DNA of 36,870 nt, taken from the NCBI GenBank assembly GCA_019416065.1, contig DXYB01000018.1, positions 1 through 36,870 of the forward strand, read 5' to 3'. The position numbers were made by a program, and so were the translations under genes. Origin of the DNA: Acidaminococcus sp. GTDB taxonomy: Bacteria > Bacillota > Negativicutes > Acidaminococcales > Acidaminococcaceae. Under the pieces are notes generated by a model that saw nothing but the letters and a program-made list of their open reading frames with translations, searched no databases and was not told the origin of the DNA. This document shows positions 7,334 to 14,085 of this stretch, one piece after another. How positions within the stretch are numbered: the stretch's first letter is position 1; every line of letters starts with the position of its first letter.

Positions 7334-8422
7334 TTACCCCCGCATCGCCATATGGTACAAATCCAGCAGTGTCCACGCCGTCACCGCTTCTACCACGGGC
7401 ACTGCACGGGGCACGATACAAGGGTCGTGGCGACCTGTAATGGTCAGAATTGCATTTTCTTTTTTTACCACATCCACGGTCTGCTGTGGCCTACTGATGG
7501 ATGGAGTAGGTTTTATAGCTACGGAAAACACCAAGGGCATCCCATTGGAAATACCCCCTGTCACACCGCCATTATGATTGGTCAGGCAGTGTACACGCCC
7601 CTCTTTATATTCCATGGCATCATTGGCCTGGCTGCCTCGCAATCCTGCAAATCCAAATCCTTCCCCAAATCCCACGGCCTTTACCGCAGGAATCGAAAAA
7701 AGAGCATGGGATAAACGGCTTTCCACAGAATCAAAAAAGGGTTCGCCGAGACCGGTGGGCATGTTAATCGCTATGCATTCAATCACGCCGCCCACAGAAT
7801 CTTTTTCTTTCTGGGCTTTCACAATCGCATTTTCCATAGCACTTCTTTTTTCTTCATCCAAAAGGGGCAATACTTGTGCTCCCAGCGCCTGGAGAATTTC
7901 CGAACGTTCTCCTTGAGGATGAAACGGCGTATCAAAAATTCCTGCTAGCGATGCAATATGGGCCCCCACTTCAATCTTTTTTTGACGCAAGAGTTGTTTA
8001 GCAATCGCTCCAGCAAAAACCAGCGGGGCCGTAAGTCGACCAGAAAAACTGCCGCCACCCCGATAATCATTACAGCCTTTGTATTTTATGTAGCCTGCAT
8101 AATCTCCGTGTCCGGGACGCATGACAGTTTGCAGCTGGCTGTAGTCTTTGGATTGGGTGTTACTATTGACAATGCGAGCACAAAGTGGCATCCCGGTAGT
8201 TTTCCCATTAAAGAAACCGCTTTCAATGATAGGACGATCGGCTTCCCTACGGGCAGTCGTGAGTTTGGATTTTCCCGGCGCCCGTCGCTGCATTTCCCGG
8301 TTGACTTCCTGCCAATCCAGCTCCAAACCTGCCGGCAATCCATCAATCACCACGCCGATACTCGGGCCATGGGATTCCCCAAAAAGGGTCAGTTTAATTT
8401 TTTCACCTAACGTACTGCTCAT
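7334..8422 (-). CDS. aroC: Chorismate synthase
   Basis: Eliminates phosphate from 5-enolpyruvylshikimate 3-phosphate to give chorismate, using reduced FMN. The 362-residue protein has the GESHGPSIG signature near residue 11, RAPGKSKLTTARREAD near 43-58, and the RPGHGDYAG and DYRGGGSFSGR motifs that bind FMN and substrate. The chosen ATG has GGGAGG six bases upstream and lies 20 bases inside the end of aroA. An earlier in-frame ATG would overlap aroA further and lacks a ribosome site. Overlap with aroA and close spacing to pheA indicate translational coupling in the operon. Confidence 0.95.
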   Translation of the reverse strand: MSSTLGEKIKLTLFGESHGPSIGVVIDGLPAGLELDWQEVNREMQRRAPGKSKLTTARREADRPIIESGFFNGKTTGMPLCARIVNSNTQSKDYSQLQTVMRPGHGDYAGYIKYKGCNDYRGGGSFSGRLTAPLVFAGAIAKQLLRQKKIEVGAHIASLAGIFDTPFHPQGERSEILQALGAQVLPLLDEEKRSAMENAIVKAQKEKDSVGGVIECIAINMPTGLGEPFFDSVESRLSHALFSIPAVKAVGFGEGFGFAGLRGSQANDAMEYKEGRVHCLTNHNGGVTGGISNGMPLVFSVAIKPTPSISRPQQTVDVVKKENAILTITGRHDPCIVPRAVPVVEAVTAWTLLDLYHMAMRG

Positions 8423-9707
8423 AACGTCCTCCCAGCTGCTTGAAATCTTTCCAAAAATCCGGATAGGATTTGGCAACACACTCTGTTCCTTTTAAAATCA
8501 TAGGCTGACGGCACCGGATAGAGGCTATGGCAAGACTCATGGCAACCCGGTGATCATTCCAACATTCTACGACGCCGCCAGAAAAGGATTCCACGCCGTC
8601 AATGGATAGACCATCCGCTTTTTCCTTAATATGGGCGCCCAGTTTATTAAGCTCTGTCGCCATCGCCGTCAATCGATCGCATTCTTTTAATCTAAGCCGC
8701 TCAGCATGGATAATTTCCGTATGCCCTTGACTTAGTGCTGCCGCTACCGTTAGAACAGGTATCAAATCCGGACAATCCGCTGCATCAATTGTCGTCCCCG
8801 TACTACGTGCAGGCTGACTAATTAAGGTTTCTGCTGCACCATATACTTGTCCTCCCATCTGTTGTAAGATGGAAATAATGGCCCGGTCGCCTTGGCACGA
8901 ATGGGCATTCATGCCAGCTAAACGAATCGTTTTTCCCAGCATGCCTCCCACGAGCCAAAACGCCGCCTGGGAATAATCTCCTTCCACACGGGTATCCTGG
9001 GAAATATACTGCTGGTTTCCTGGAATATCATAATGACGATAATTTTTATGATGAATGGTGATACCGTATTGTTGCAACACGGCTAACGTCAGAGCAATGT
9101 AGCTCCAGGATTCCAGTTTGCCCACAATGTCCAAAGTGGAGTCCCCCTTTAGGAGGGGCAGAGCAAATAAAAGACCGCTGATAAACTGGCTGCTCACATT
9201 TCCTGGAAGAACAAATTGTCCCGGACGCAGCGGCCCCTGTACCGTAAGAGGAAAATGATTCGTCTGGCTGCCTTCTTGGAATTGTAGTCCCTGTTTTCTA
9301 AAAATATCCACATAGGGGAATAAGGGACGAGTTCCCAATTTGCCGGATCCAGTAAAAACGGCCTTTTCTCCAGATAGTGCTGCCAAAGGAATCATAAAAC
9401 GCAAGGTGGACCCGGACTCCCTGCAATCTAGCAGGGTTCCTGTTACCCTGCGTTTTATCCCTTCTACCTGAAAGCAGGTTCGTCCATTGTTTTCTAGGCT
9501 GGCAGTAATTTTTGCGCCCAGCCGCTCCAAGCAGGTACGCGTAGCCTCAATATCTTCACTGCTGCTGACGCCTCTTATCCTGCTTTTTCCTTCTGCCAGC
9601 GCCGCACAGATAAGGGCTCTATGCCCCATGCTTTTAGAAGAAGGGACTCGCACGGCCCCAGTTAACGGGCCCGGAATAATCTGTAAGTTTGTCTTATTTT
9701 TTTCCAT
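8403..9707 (-). CDS. aroA: 3-phosphoshikimate 1-carboxyvinyltransferase (EPSP synthase)
   Basis: Joins PEP to shikimate 3-phosphate. The 434-residue protein has the conserved SKSM-HRAL segment near residue 24, LDCRESGSTLRF near 93-104, the LRLKECDRL segment near 335, where the family usually has KESDR, and a C-terminal WNDHRVAM motif near 385. The motif around residue 95 has Glu-Ser-Gly-Ser-Thr; class I or II, and therefore glyphosate sensitivity, cannot be judged safely by eye. Its start overlaps the tyrA end by 14 bases. The ribosome site is AAGGG, nine bases upstream. Confidence 0.95.
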   Translation of the reverse strand: MEKNKTNLQIIPGPLTGAVRVPSSKSMGHRALICAALAEGKSRIRGVSSSEDIEATRTCLERLGAKITASLENNGRTCFQVEGIKRRVTGTLLDCRESGSTLRFMIPLAALSGEKAVFTGSGKLGTRPLFPYVDIFRKQGLQFQEGSQTNHFPLTVQGPLRPGQFVLPGNVSSQFISGLLFALPLLKGDSTLDIVGKLESWSYIALTLAVLQQYGITIHHKNYRHYDIPGNQQYISQDTRVEGDYSQAAFWLVGGMLGKTIRLAGMNAHSCQGDRAIISILQQMGGQVYGAAETLISQPARSTGTTIDAADCPDLIPVLTVAAALSQGHTEIIHAERLRLKECDRLTAMATELNKLGAHIKEKADGLSIDGVESFSGGVVECWNDHRVAMSLAIASIRCRQPMILKGTECVAKSYPDFWKDFKQLGGRYEQYVR

Positions 9708-10560
9708 AAAAAAGATCCCTTCTCTTTTGCTTGGCTTTCTCCATCATCGCTTCCAAAAGTTCCCGATTATCCTGCTGCAAAGCCTCTTTCCACTTTTCTA
9801 GCTGCATCTGGAGTTTGTCAATTTCCTGCAATACAGGGTCTTTATTTAAAAGAAACAAATCACTCCAAAGTTTTCCGTTGATATCGGCCACCCGGGTAGC
9901 ATCCCGGAAAGATCCGGCGATAAAATACTTGGTATCAGGGTGCATGGAATCACTATTAACGAGACTCACTGCCAGCACATGGGGTAAATCGCTGGTATAG
10001 GCAATAATACTGTCGTGTTCTTTTGCGGTAAGTCCTACCACCCGGCCACAGCCTATGGCATAGGCCATATCCCGTAAAAAAGTTTCGTGTTCGGGCCGGT
10101 TGTTCTTTCTTTTAATCACAATAAAATTGGCATTTTGGAAAATTTGCAGGGTGCTTTGGCTGTATCCCTTGCCTTCTCGGCCAGCCATCGGGTGAGTAGG
10201 AACAAAATCCATCTCCGGCCCTAGCAGCGCATCAATCTGCTCCGGGGTCGTCCCCTTAATCCCCATCACATCCGTCAGTAATACATTTTTTTTCCACTCA
10301 TGCACATGTTCCCGGACAAAGGGGACAAACGCATCAGGATACATACAGCAGATAATGACATCCGCTTGTCCCAGAAGGGCTGGATTTTCATCGGCCATTT
10401 CATCAATATACATTTCATCCCGTGCCATCATGGTCACAATATGATTGGTGTCCATGCCAATAATGCGTTTGACTTTCTGGGCTTTCAGCGCCTTTGCGTA
10501 GGAGCCTCCGATAAGCCCCAAGCCTACAATGGCAAATACAGTGTCTTGCAATGTTTTCAT
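9694..10560 (-). CDS. tyrA: Prephenate dehydrogenase
   Basis: Oxidatively decarboxylates prephenate to 4-hydroxyphenylpyruvate, the tyrosine branch. The 288-residue protein has an N-terminal Rossmann motif GLGLIGGSYAKAL (about 13-25), the prephenate-binding HPMAGREGKGY segment near 120-130 and HDSIIAYTSDLPH near 182-194. There is no C-terminal ACT domain, so tyrosine control may lie at the level of transcription. It is the first structural gene of the aromatic operon. Its ATG is 66 bases downstream of the attenuator stem-loop, within a leader of nearly 300 bases. Confidence 0.93.
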   Translation of the reverse strand: MKTLQDTVFAIVGLGLIGGSYAKALKAQKVKRIIGMDTNHIVTMMARDEMYIDEMADENPALLGQADVIICCMYPDAFVPFVREHVHEWKKNVLLTDVMGIKGTTPEQIDALLGPEMDFVPTHPMAGREGKGYSQSTLQIFQNANFIVIKRKNNRPEHETFLRDMAYAIGCGRVVGLTAKEHDSIIAYTSDLPHVLAVSLVNSDSMHPDTKYFIAGSFRDATRVADINGKLWSDLFLLNKDPVLQEIDKLQMQLEKWKEALQQDNRELLEAMMEKAKQKRRDLFYGKK

Positions 10561-10626
10561 ACTGCCACCATCCTCTTTCCTTCCATGCTACCTTATTTTC
10601 TGTTTTTCCATTCTACTCTGCTGCAT

Positions 10627-10655
10627 AAAAAAAGCAGGCCCGCAAGGAGTCTGCT
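10627..10655 (-). terminator. Attenuator terminator upstream of tyrA
   Basis: On the minus strand a G/C-rich hairpin (10633-10655, outer pairs AGCAG/CTGCT, inner CTC/GGG with a small mismatch) is followed by a run of seven T. It lies between the leader-peptide stop codon (10681) and the tyrA start, on the same strand and after a strong promoter, which is where a transcription attenuator should be. A competing antiterminator pairing is possible (see findings). Confidence 0.8.
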
Positions 10656-10680
10656 CAACAGTCACATATGGACCCATTCC

Positions 10681-10818
10681 TTATGTCCGGAACGCCGCTC
10701 TCTTTTCGGTAGTACACCCATGAAATTGATCCCATGCAAAGTAGCCAACGCTACCATAATAGCCCTGGCTAAAAAAGTATCCATATGCAGTTTGCCCAAT
10801 TTCACGAGAGCTTAGCAT
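10681..10818 (-). CDS. Aromatic-rich leader peptide of the tyr/phe/shikimate operon
   Basis: A 45-codon reading frame begins with ATG at 10818 behind a weak GGCGG site and ends with TAA at 10683-10681, 26 bases before the attenuator stem. Residues 12-32 contain ten aromatic residues out of 21: Tyr12, Tyr14, Phe15, Phe16, Tyr20, Tyr21, Tyr26, Phe27, Trp29 and Phe32; Phe43 adds an eleventh. Such a density of Tyr and Phe codons in front of an intrinsic terminator, upstream of tyrA, pheA and shikimate genes, is the classical mark of ribosome-mediated attenuation. The peptide itself is not expected to have a function. The frame extends upstream to 10884, but that would overlap the promoter. Confidence 0.82.
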   Translation of the reverse strand: MLSSREIGQTAYGYFFSQGYYGSVGYFAWDQFHGCTTEKRAAFRT

Positions 10819-10855
10819 CGTTTTACCCGCCTTTTTTTTACAATGGAATGTGTAA

Positions 10856-10884
10856 AGAATACTGCTTTTCTCAAAAACTGTCAA
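10856..10884 (-). promoter_or_regulatory. Promoter of the aromatic operon
   Basis: On the minus strand TTGACA (10879-10884), a 17-base spacer and TATTCT (10856-10861). Transcription would start near 10849, about 30 bases before the leader-peptide ATG. Confidence 0.8.
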
Positions 10885-10938
10885 CGCTTTTTTCTTGATC
10901 CATATTTTTTTTAATAAGCTGTATCATAACTAACAACA

Positions 10939-11547
10939 TTACAAAACCAGGGGCACATCTAGATCTTCCAGCGCATGCCCGGTGGTATCACAGAAACGAA
11001 CCCGCAGGCTTCCATATTTAGGCAGACGCTTTAGGGGCAGAAAGACCACACTTTGCTGGTACAGATCTTCCCTGTCCGTCTGTGGATTTTTAGGATCCTG
11101 CAAGGCCACAGTAACATTTAACAGCCGCCCAAAGCGTTCTACTTTCGTTATGGCTAGATTTCCGTCCTTGCCATTGGTATTCATGGCGGCGTACAGGACC
11201 AATTTCCCTTTATAATCAGGGCCGGAATAGGTCCGCTGTACATCTGCCACTTTTTCTTCTCCGCGGCTAATTTTTTTGATACTCCGCACTTCGTCAGTTC
11301 CCTGCTGTTTCTCTGCTGCCGGTACAAAAGCTGTCCCTATAAATCCTGGGACCTTAGTTTCCGCATCATGTTCCCAATCCGTATGCGCCTCATTAGCCTG
11401 ATACAACACTTTTCCATCTTTTACCACCCGGTCGCTGACAAATAGTTCCCCATCTGCCAGTTTCGGTGTTTCAGCTGCATAGGCAGGCGCTGTACAAGCG
11501 GCCATTACCAGCAGCATAGCCGCCATTTTTTTCATAGTCATTACCAT
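10939..11547 (-). CDS. Secreted protein of unknown function, possibly PrcB-like
   Basis: The 202-residue product has a clear signal peptide: two lysines, a hydrophobic stretch of Ala/Leu/Val/Met, and an AYA-AE cleavage site near residues 23-25. The mature part is predicted soluble and contains a beta-rich C-terminal half with alternating hydrophobic strands. Its pattern (strand, Gly-rich turn, I-K-VE-FG-LLNVTVAL, then a Pro-rich loop) loosely recalls the C-terminal domain of PrcB-type protease-complex proteins; that is a weak resemblance only. The ATG at 11547 has GGGAAGGG nine bases upstream, while ATGs further upstream have no site. It is divergent from mrp and has its own promoter. Confidence 0.65.
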   Translation of the reverse strand: MVMTMKKMAAMLLVMAACTAPAYAAETPKLADGELFVSDRVVKDGKVLYQANEAHTDWEHDAETKVPGFIGTAFVPAAEKQQGTDEVRSIKKISRGEEKVADVQRTYSGPDYKGKLVLYAAMNTNGKDGNLAITKVERFGRLLNVTVALQDPKNPQTDREDLYQQSVVFLPLKRLPKYGSLRVRFCDTTGHALEDLDVPLVL

Positions 11548-11592
11548 GTGATTCATCCCTTCCCATTTTACTCTAAAGCATTGGTCTATGTT

Positions 11593-11622
11593 ATTATACA
11601 CGTTTTTTGACTTATTGGTCAG
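11593..11622 (-). promoter_or_regulatory. Promoter of the secreted protein gene
   Basis: A perfect minus-strand TATAAT (11593-11598) lies 46 bases before the ATG. The -35 box, CTGACC at 11617-11622 with an 18-base spacer, is weak. Confidence 0.6.
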
Positions 11623-11640
11623 CTGGAAATTGTAACTTAT

Positions 11641-11669
11641 TTGCATCCAGTTGCTTTTTCTTTTATAAT
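11641..11669 (+). promoter_or_regulatory. Promoter of mrp
   Basis: TTGCAT (11641-11646), a 17-base spacer and TATAAT (11664-11669) stand back to back with the divergent promoter on the other strand. Confidence 0.7.
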
Positions 11670-11716
11670 GGGTAAAAGGTTGCAAACCATTCATTTTTTT
11701 GAGGAGGCATCGTATT

Positions 11717-12556
11717 ATGGTGCAGCAAAAACAGCCCTATAAAGCAAAATATGCGCCCAAACAACAGCCCAATCCCCAGGATATCGCCATCGCAGATTTT
11801 CTCAGCCACGTTAAGCACAAGCTGGTGGTCATGAGCGGAAAAGGCGGTGTGGGTAAAAGCACCGTTGCTGTGGATCTGGCACTTTTACTCAGTACACGGG
11901 GCTATAAAGTAGGCCTGATGGATGTGGATCTCCATGGTCCCAGTGTCGCCGGCATGCTGGGTTACATGGATAAACGCGTACAAGTAGAAGGGGAAAAACT
12001 AATCCCGTTTCATTACAACGACAATTTGGAATTTATTTCTGCCCAAGGATTCTTGGCACAAGAAGACGATGCGCTCATCTGGAGAGGACCACTTAAAATT
12101 GGTGCCATTCGGCAGTTCATGAGTGATACCAACTGGGATCCCCTGGATTACCTGGTCATTGATTGCCCTCCTGGTACAGGGGATGAGCCACTGACGGTTA
12201 TTCAAACCATTCCTGACGCCCAGGCGATTATTGTTACCACGCCCCAAAAGGTGGCGCTGGACGATGTGCGCAAATCGTTGAAATTCTGTCAACTGGGAAA
12301 TATCAAAGTCCGTGGCATCATCGAAAATATGAGCGGTTTTGTTTGCCCCCACTGCGGACAGGAAGTAGATATTTTTAAATCTGGTGGCGGTAAAGCCTTG
12401 GCCGAAGAAAAAAGCTTGCCATTTTTAGGAAAAATCCCTATTGATCCCCAGGTCGTCAGTGCCGAAGACGACGGCAGCCCCCTGGAACATCTAAGCGAAG
12501 CCAGCCAAAAAGCCCTGGATACCATTGTAGATGCCATACTGGCGGCGGACAAGTAA
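11717..12556 (+). CDS. mrp: Mrp/ApbC-family Fe-S cluster carrier ATPase
   Basis: This 279-residue cytoplasmic P-loop NTPase of the Mrp/NBP35 group receives and delivers Fe-S clusters to apo-proteins. The deviant Walker A motif SGKGGVGKST is near residues 39-48, DVDLHGPSV near 73-81 and the DCPPGTGDEPL Walker B/switch near 149-159. Two cysteines in VCPHCG near residue 210 form the CxxC motif that bridges a cluster in the dimer. Members with an N-terminal DUF59 domain are longer; this one has only a short leader. The start has GAGGAGG ten bases upstream. Abundant Fe-S enzymes in anaerobes make this housekeeping role likely. Confidence 0.92.
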   Translation: MVQQKQPYKAKYAPKQQPNPQDIAIADFLSHVKHKLVVMSGKGGVGKSTVAVDLALLLSTRGYKVGLMDVDLHGPSVAGMLGYMDKRVQVEGEKLIPFHYNDNLEFISAQGFLAQEDDALIWRGPLKIGAIRQFMSDTNWDPLDYLVIDCPPGTGDEPLTVIQTIPDAQAIIVTTPQKVALDDVRKSLKFCQLGNIKVRGIIENMSGFVCPHCGQEVDIFKSGGGKALAEEKSLPFLGKIPIDPQVVSAEDDGSPLEHLSEASQKALDTIVDAILAADK

Positions 12557-12564
12557 ATCGCAAC

Positions 12565-12610
12565 AAAAAGAAGCTGTGAAGATGAGACTCTTTCTCCGCA
12601 GCTTCTTTTT
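12565..12610. terminator. Bidirectional terminator between mrp and the 2-hydroxyacid dehydrogenase
   Basis: A 12-bp perfect stem (12565-12576 with 12599-12610), with A5 at its start and T5 at its end, lies between two convergent genes, eight bases past mrp and eleven bases before the dehydrogenase stop. Confidence 0.85.
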
Positions 12611-12621
12611 CTATATCTTGC

Positions 12622-13581
12622 TTATTTCTTCCAGATGGCTTCTGCTTTTTTGATATTATCCTGAACGGACTTACAGCAAGACAAGAATTCTTCTTTTTCG
12701 TCGTCAGGGAGATTATATTCCATCACCTGTTCTGCGCCATCCGCCCCAATGACGGCCGGGCAGCCACAATAAATATCGTTAACTCCATATTGTCCAGAAA
12801 GATGGACACTGGCTGGCATAATTTTTTTTGCATCATGATAAACCAAGGAGGCCAGGGTTACAGCGGTAGCGGCAATTCCATATTCGGTACATTGCTTTCC
12901 TGCAAAAGTGACCCACCCGCCTTTAATGGTCCGCTCTTTGACTTCTTCTTTATCAAAAACAAAGCGGGGATCCTTTTCCATCTCTGCAAGGGGTTTACCG
13001 CCAAAACGCACCAAGGACCAGGGTACCATCTGATGGTTTCCATGCTCACCCATCATATAAGCGGTAAAGGCATGATGATCCAGCCCGGTTTGTTGGGAAA
13101 TGGCACTCACTAGGCGAGAGGTATCCAGTCCCGTACCGGTGCCAAACACATGATTATACGGCAATCCGCTAAGTTTTTGAATCAAATCCGTGATGACATC
13201 ACAGGGATTGGTAATATTGATAAAGATTCCCTTAAAGCCGCCGGCCATGATTTTAGGAATATATTCTTTGACCTGGGCAACGGTATAATTCATTTCATCG
13301 TCCCGATTCAGCGTATTCAGCAACAGGGTAATTTTTCCCACCGCATTAATGATTATATCGCAGTCTGCCAGTTCTTCGTAGGAGGCTATTACATAATCCA
13401 CCTTGTGAGGCATGTACATCACAGCATCCATACAATCCTGCCGTTCACTTTTTGCTTTCTGTTCATTGGGATCACATAGTTTCACCACATCAGCTACCCC
13501 AGTAAGCCCCAAGGTATAGGCCACATGGGCACCCACGTGCCCCAGCCCTACAACGCCTACTATTCTCTTTTTAAAGCTCAT
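12622..13581 (-). CDS. L-2-hydroxyacid dehydrogenase, hydroxyisocaproate dehydrogenase-like
   Basis: This 319-residue NAD-dependent enzyme belongs to the lactate/malate dehydrogenase fold. It shows GLGHVGAHVA at 12-21, the NAD-specific Asp37 (CDPNE), DTSRL with the substrate-orienting Arg, and catalytic His in GEHGNHQMVPWS near residue 180. The substrate loop reads GKITLLLNTLNRDDEMNYT-like instead of the short LDH loop with its Gln-Arg specificity pair, and the IKGGW---GK segment matches L-2-hydroxyisocaproate dehydrogenases of lactic acid bacteria. It therefore probably reduces branched or larger 2-oxo acids rather than pyruvate or oxaloacetate; a link to amino acid fermentation is inference. 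It is monocistronic, with its own promoter and a shared terminator. Confidence 0.85.
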   Translation of the reverse strand: MSFKKRIVGVVGLGHVGAHVAYTLGLTGVADVVKLCDPNEQKAKSERQDCMDAVMYMPHKVDYVIASYEELADCDIIINAVGKITLLLNTLNRDDEMNYTVAQVKEYIPKIMAGGFKGIFINITNPCDVITDLIQKLSGLPYNHVFGTGTGLDTSRLVSAISQQTGLDHHAFTAYMMGEHGNHQMVPWSLVRFGGKPLAEMEKDPRFVFDKEEVKERTIKGGWVTFAGKQCTEYGIAATAVTLASLVYHDAKKIMPASVHLSGQYGVNDIYCGCPAVIGADGAEQVMEYNLPDDEKEEFLSCCKSVQDNIKKAEAIWKK

Positions 13582-13624
13582 ACTAACCCAACCTTCCCTT
13601 ATATTCTGTATGCTATTAATGGTG

Positions 13625-13653
13625 ACTATAGCACCAAACTCTTACTTTGACAA
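13625..13653 (-). promoter_or_regulatory. Promoter of the 2-hydroxyacid dehydrogenase
   Basis: On the minus strand TTGTCA (13648-13653), 17 bases, then TATAGT (13625-13630). A GGGAAGG site precedes the ATG. Confidence 0.7.
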
Positions 13654-13689
13654 TAATTTTATACAGAACGAGAAAAAAATATGTTATTT

Positions 13690-13992
13690 TTATTTATTTC
13701 TGTTACAATCCTTACGATTAGGGTTACGAGGAAACCATCCCTTTTCCACGCGTTTTTCTTGTTGGAAGAGTTCCAGTATACTCCACAAAAAGGTCATCCC
13801 CAAAATAGCCCATAGACCACTTTCCAGAGTATCCCCTGTAAACAACGACTTCCCTAAAGAAAGTATTCCTAAAATTAAAAACAGAGGCCAGATCTTTTTA
13901 GAGAAATAATACTCTCCCTTAATGACCACTACGTGGAATACTCCAATGAGCACAAACGTAAACGCTCCCAATACCAACCCAAATGTATTCAT
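13690..13992 (-). CDS. DUF4491 family membrane protein
   Basis: The 100-residue protein has three hydrophobic segments (about 3-20, 32-47 and 58-74) and a basic tail. The conserved DUF4491 pattern is recognisable: N-terminal FGLVLGAFTF, FHVVVIKGEYYF near residues 18-29, and the end ELFQQE-RV-KGWFPRNP. The function of the family is unknown. The start at residue 22 of the longer frame is chosen because the family begins MN-(F/T)GL; the ribosome site is poor (GAAGG 13 bases away), so the longer form from 14055 cannot be excluded. The gene follows the broken metal ATPase on the same strand by about 90 bases and may share its transcript. Confidence 0.75.
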   Translation of the reverse strand: MNTFGLVLGAFTFVLIGVFHVVVIKGEYYFSKKIWPLFLILGILSLGKSLFTGDTLESGLWAILGMTFLWSILELFQQEKRVEKGWFPRNPNRKDCNRNK

Positions 13993-14085
13993 GATAATAA
14001 AGGACCCTTCTGTTCCACAATCCGTGTACGGCGCATTTTTATATGGGTTCATCATAGCCTACTACCAGGGAAAGCACAAGTACCT

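Noticed and set aside
6718..7440. 240-codon frame opposite pheA and the end of aroC
   Set aside because: A shadow of the coding strand that crosses a gene boundary, with no ribosome site.
10561..10938. T-box riboswitch upstream of tyrA
   Set aside because: The minus strand has GGGTGTACTACCG but not the conserved T-box core GGGTGGTACCGCG, and no specifier-loop architecture is apparent. The Tyr/Phe-rich reading frame explains the terminator better.
12622..13581. Malate or lactate dehydrogenase
   Set aside because: The substrate loop lacks the LDH/MDH specificity residues and matches hydroxyisocaproate dehydrogenases better; the broad fold assignment stands.
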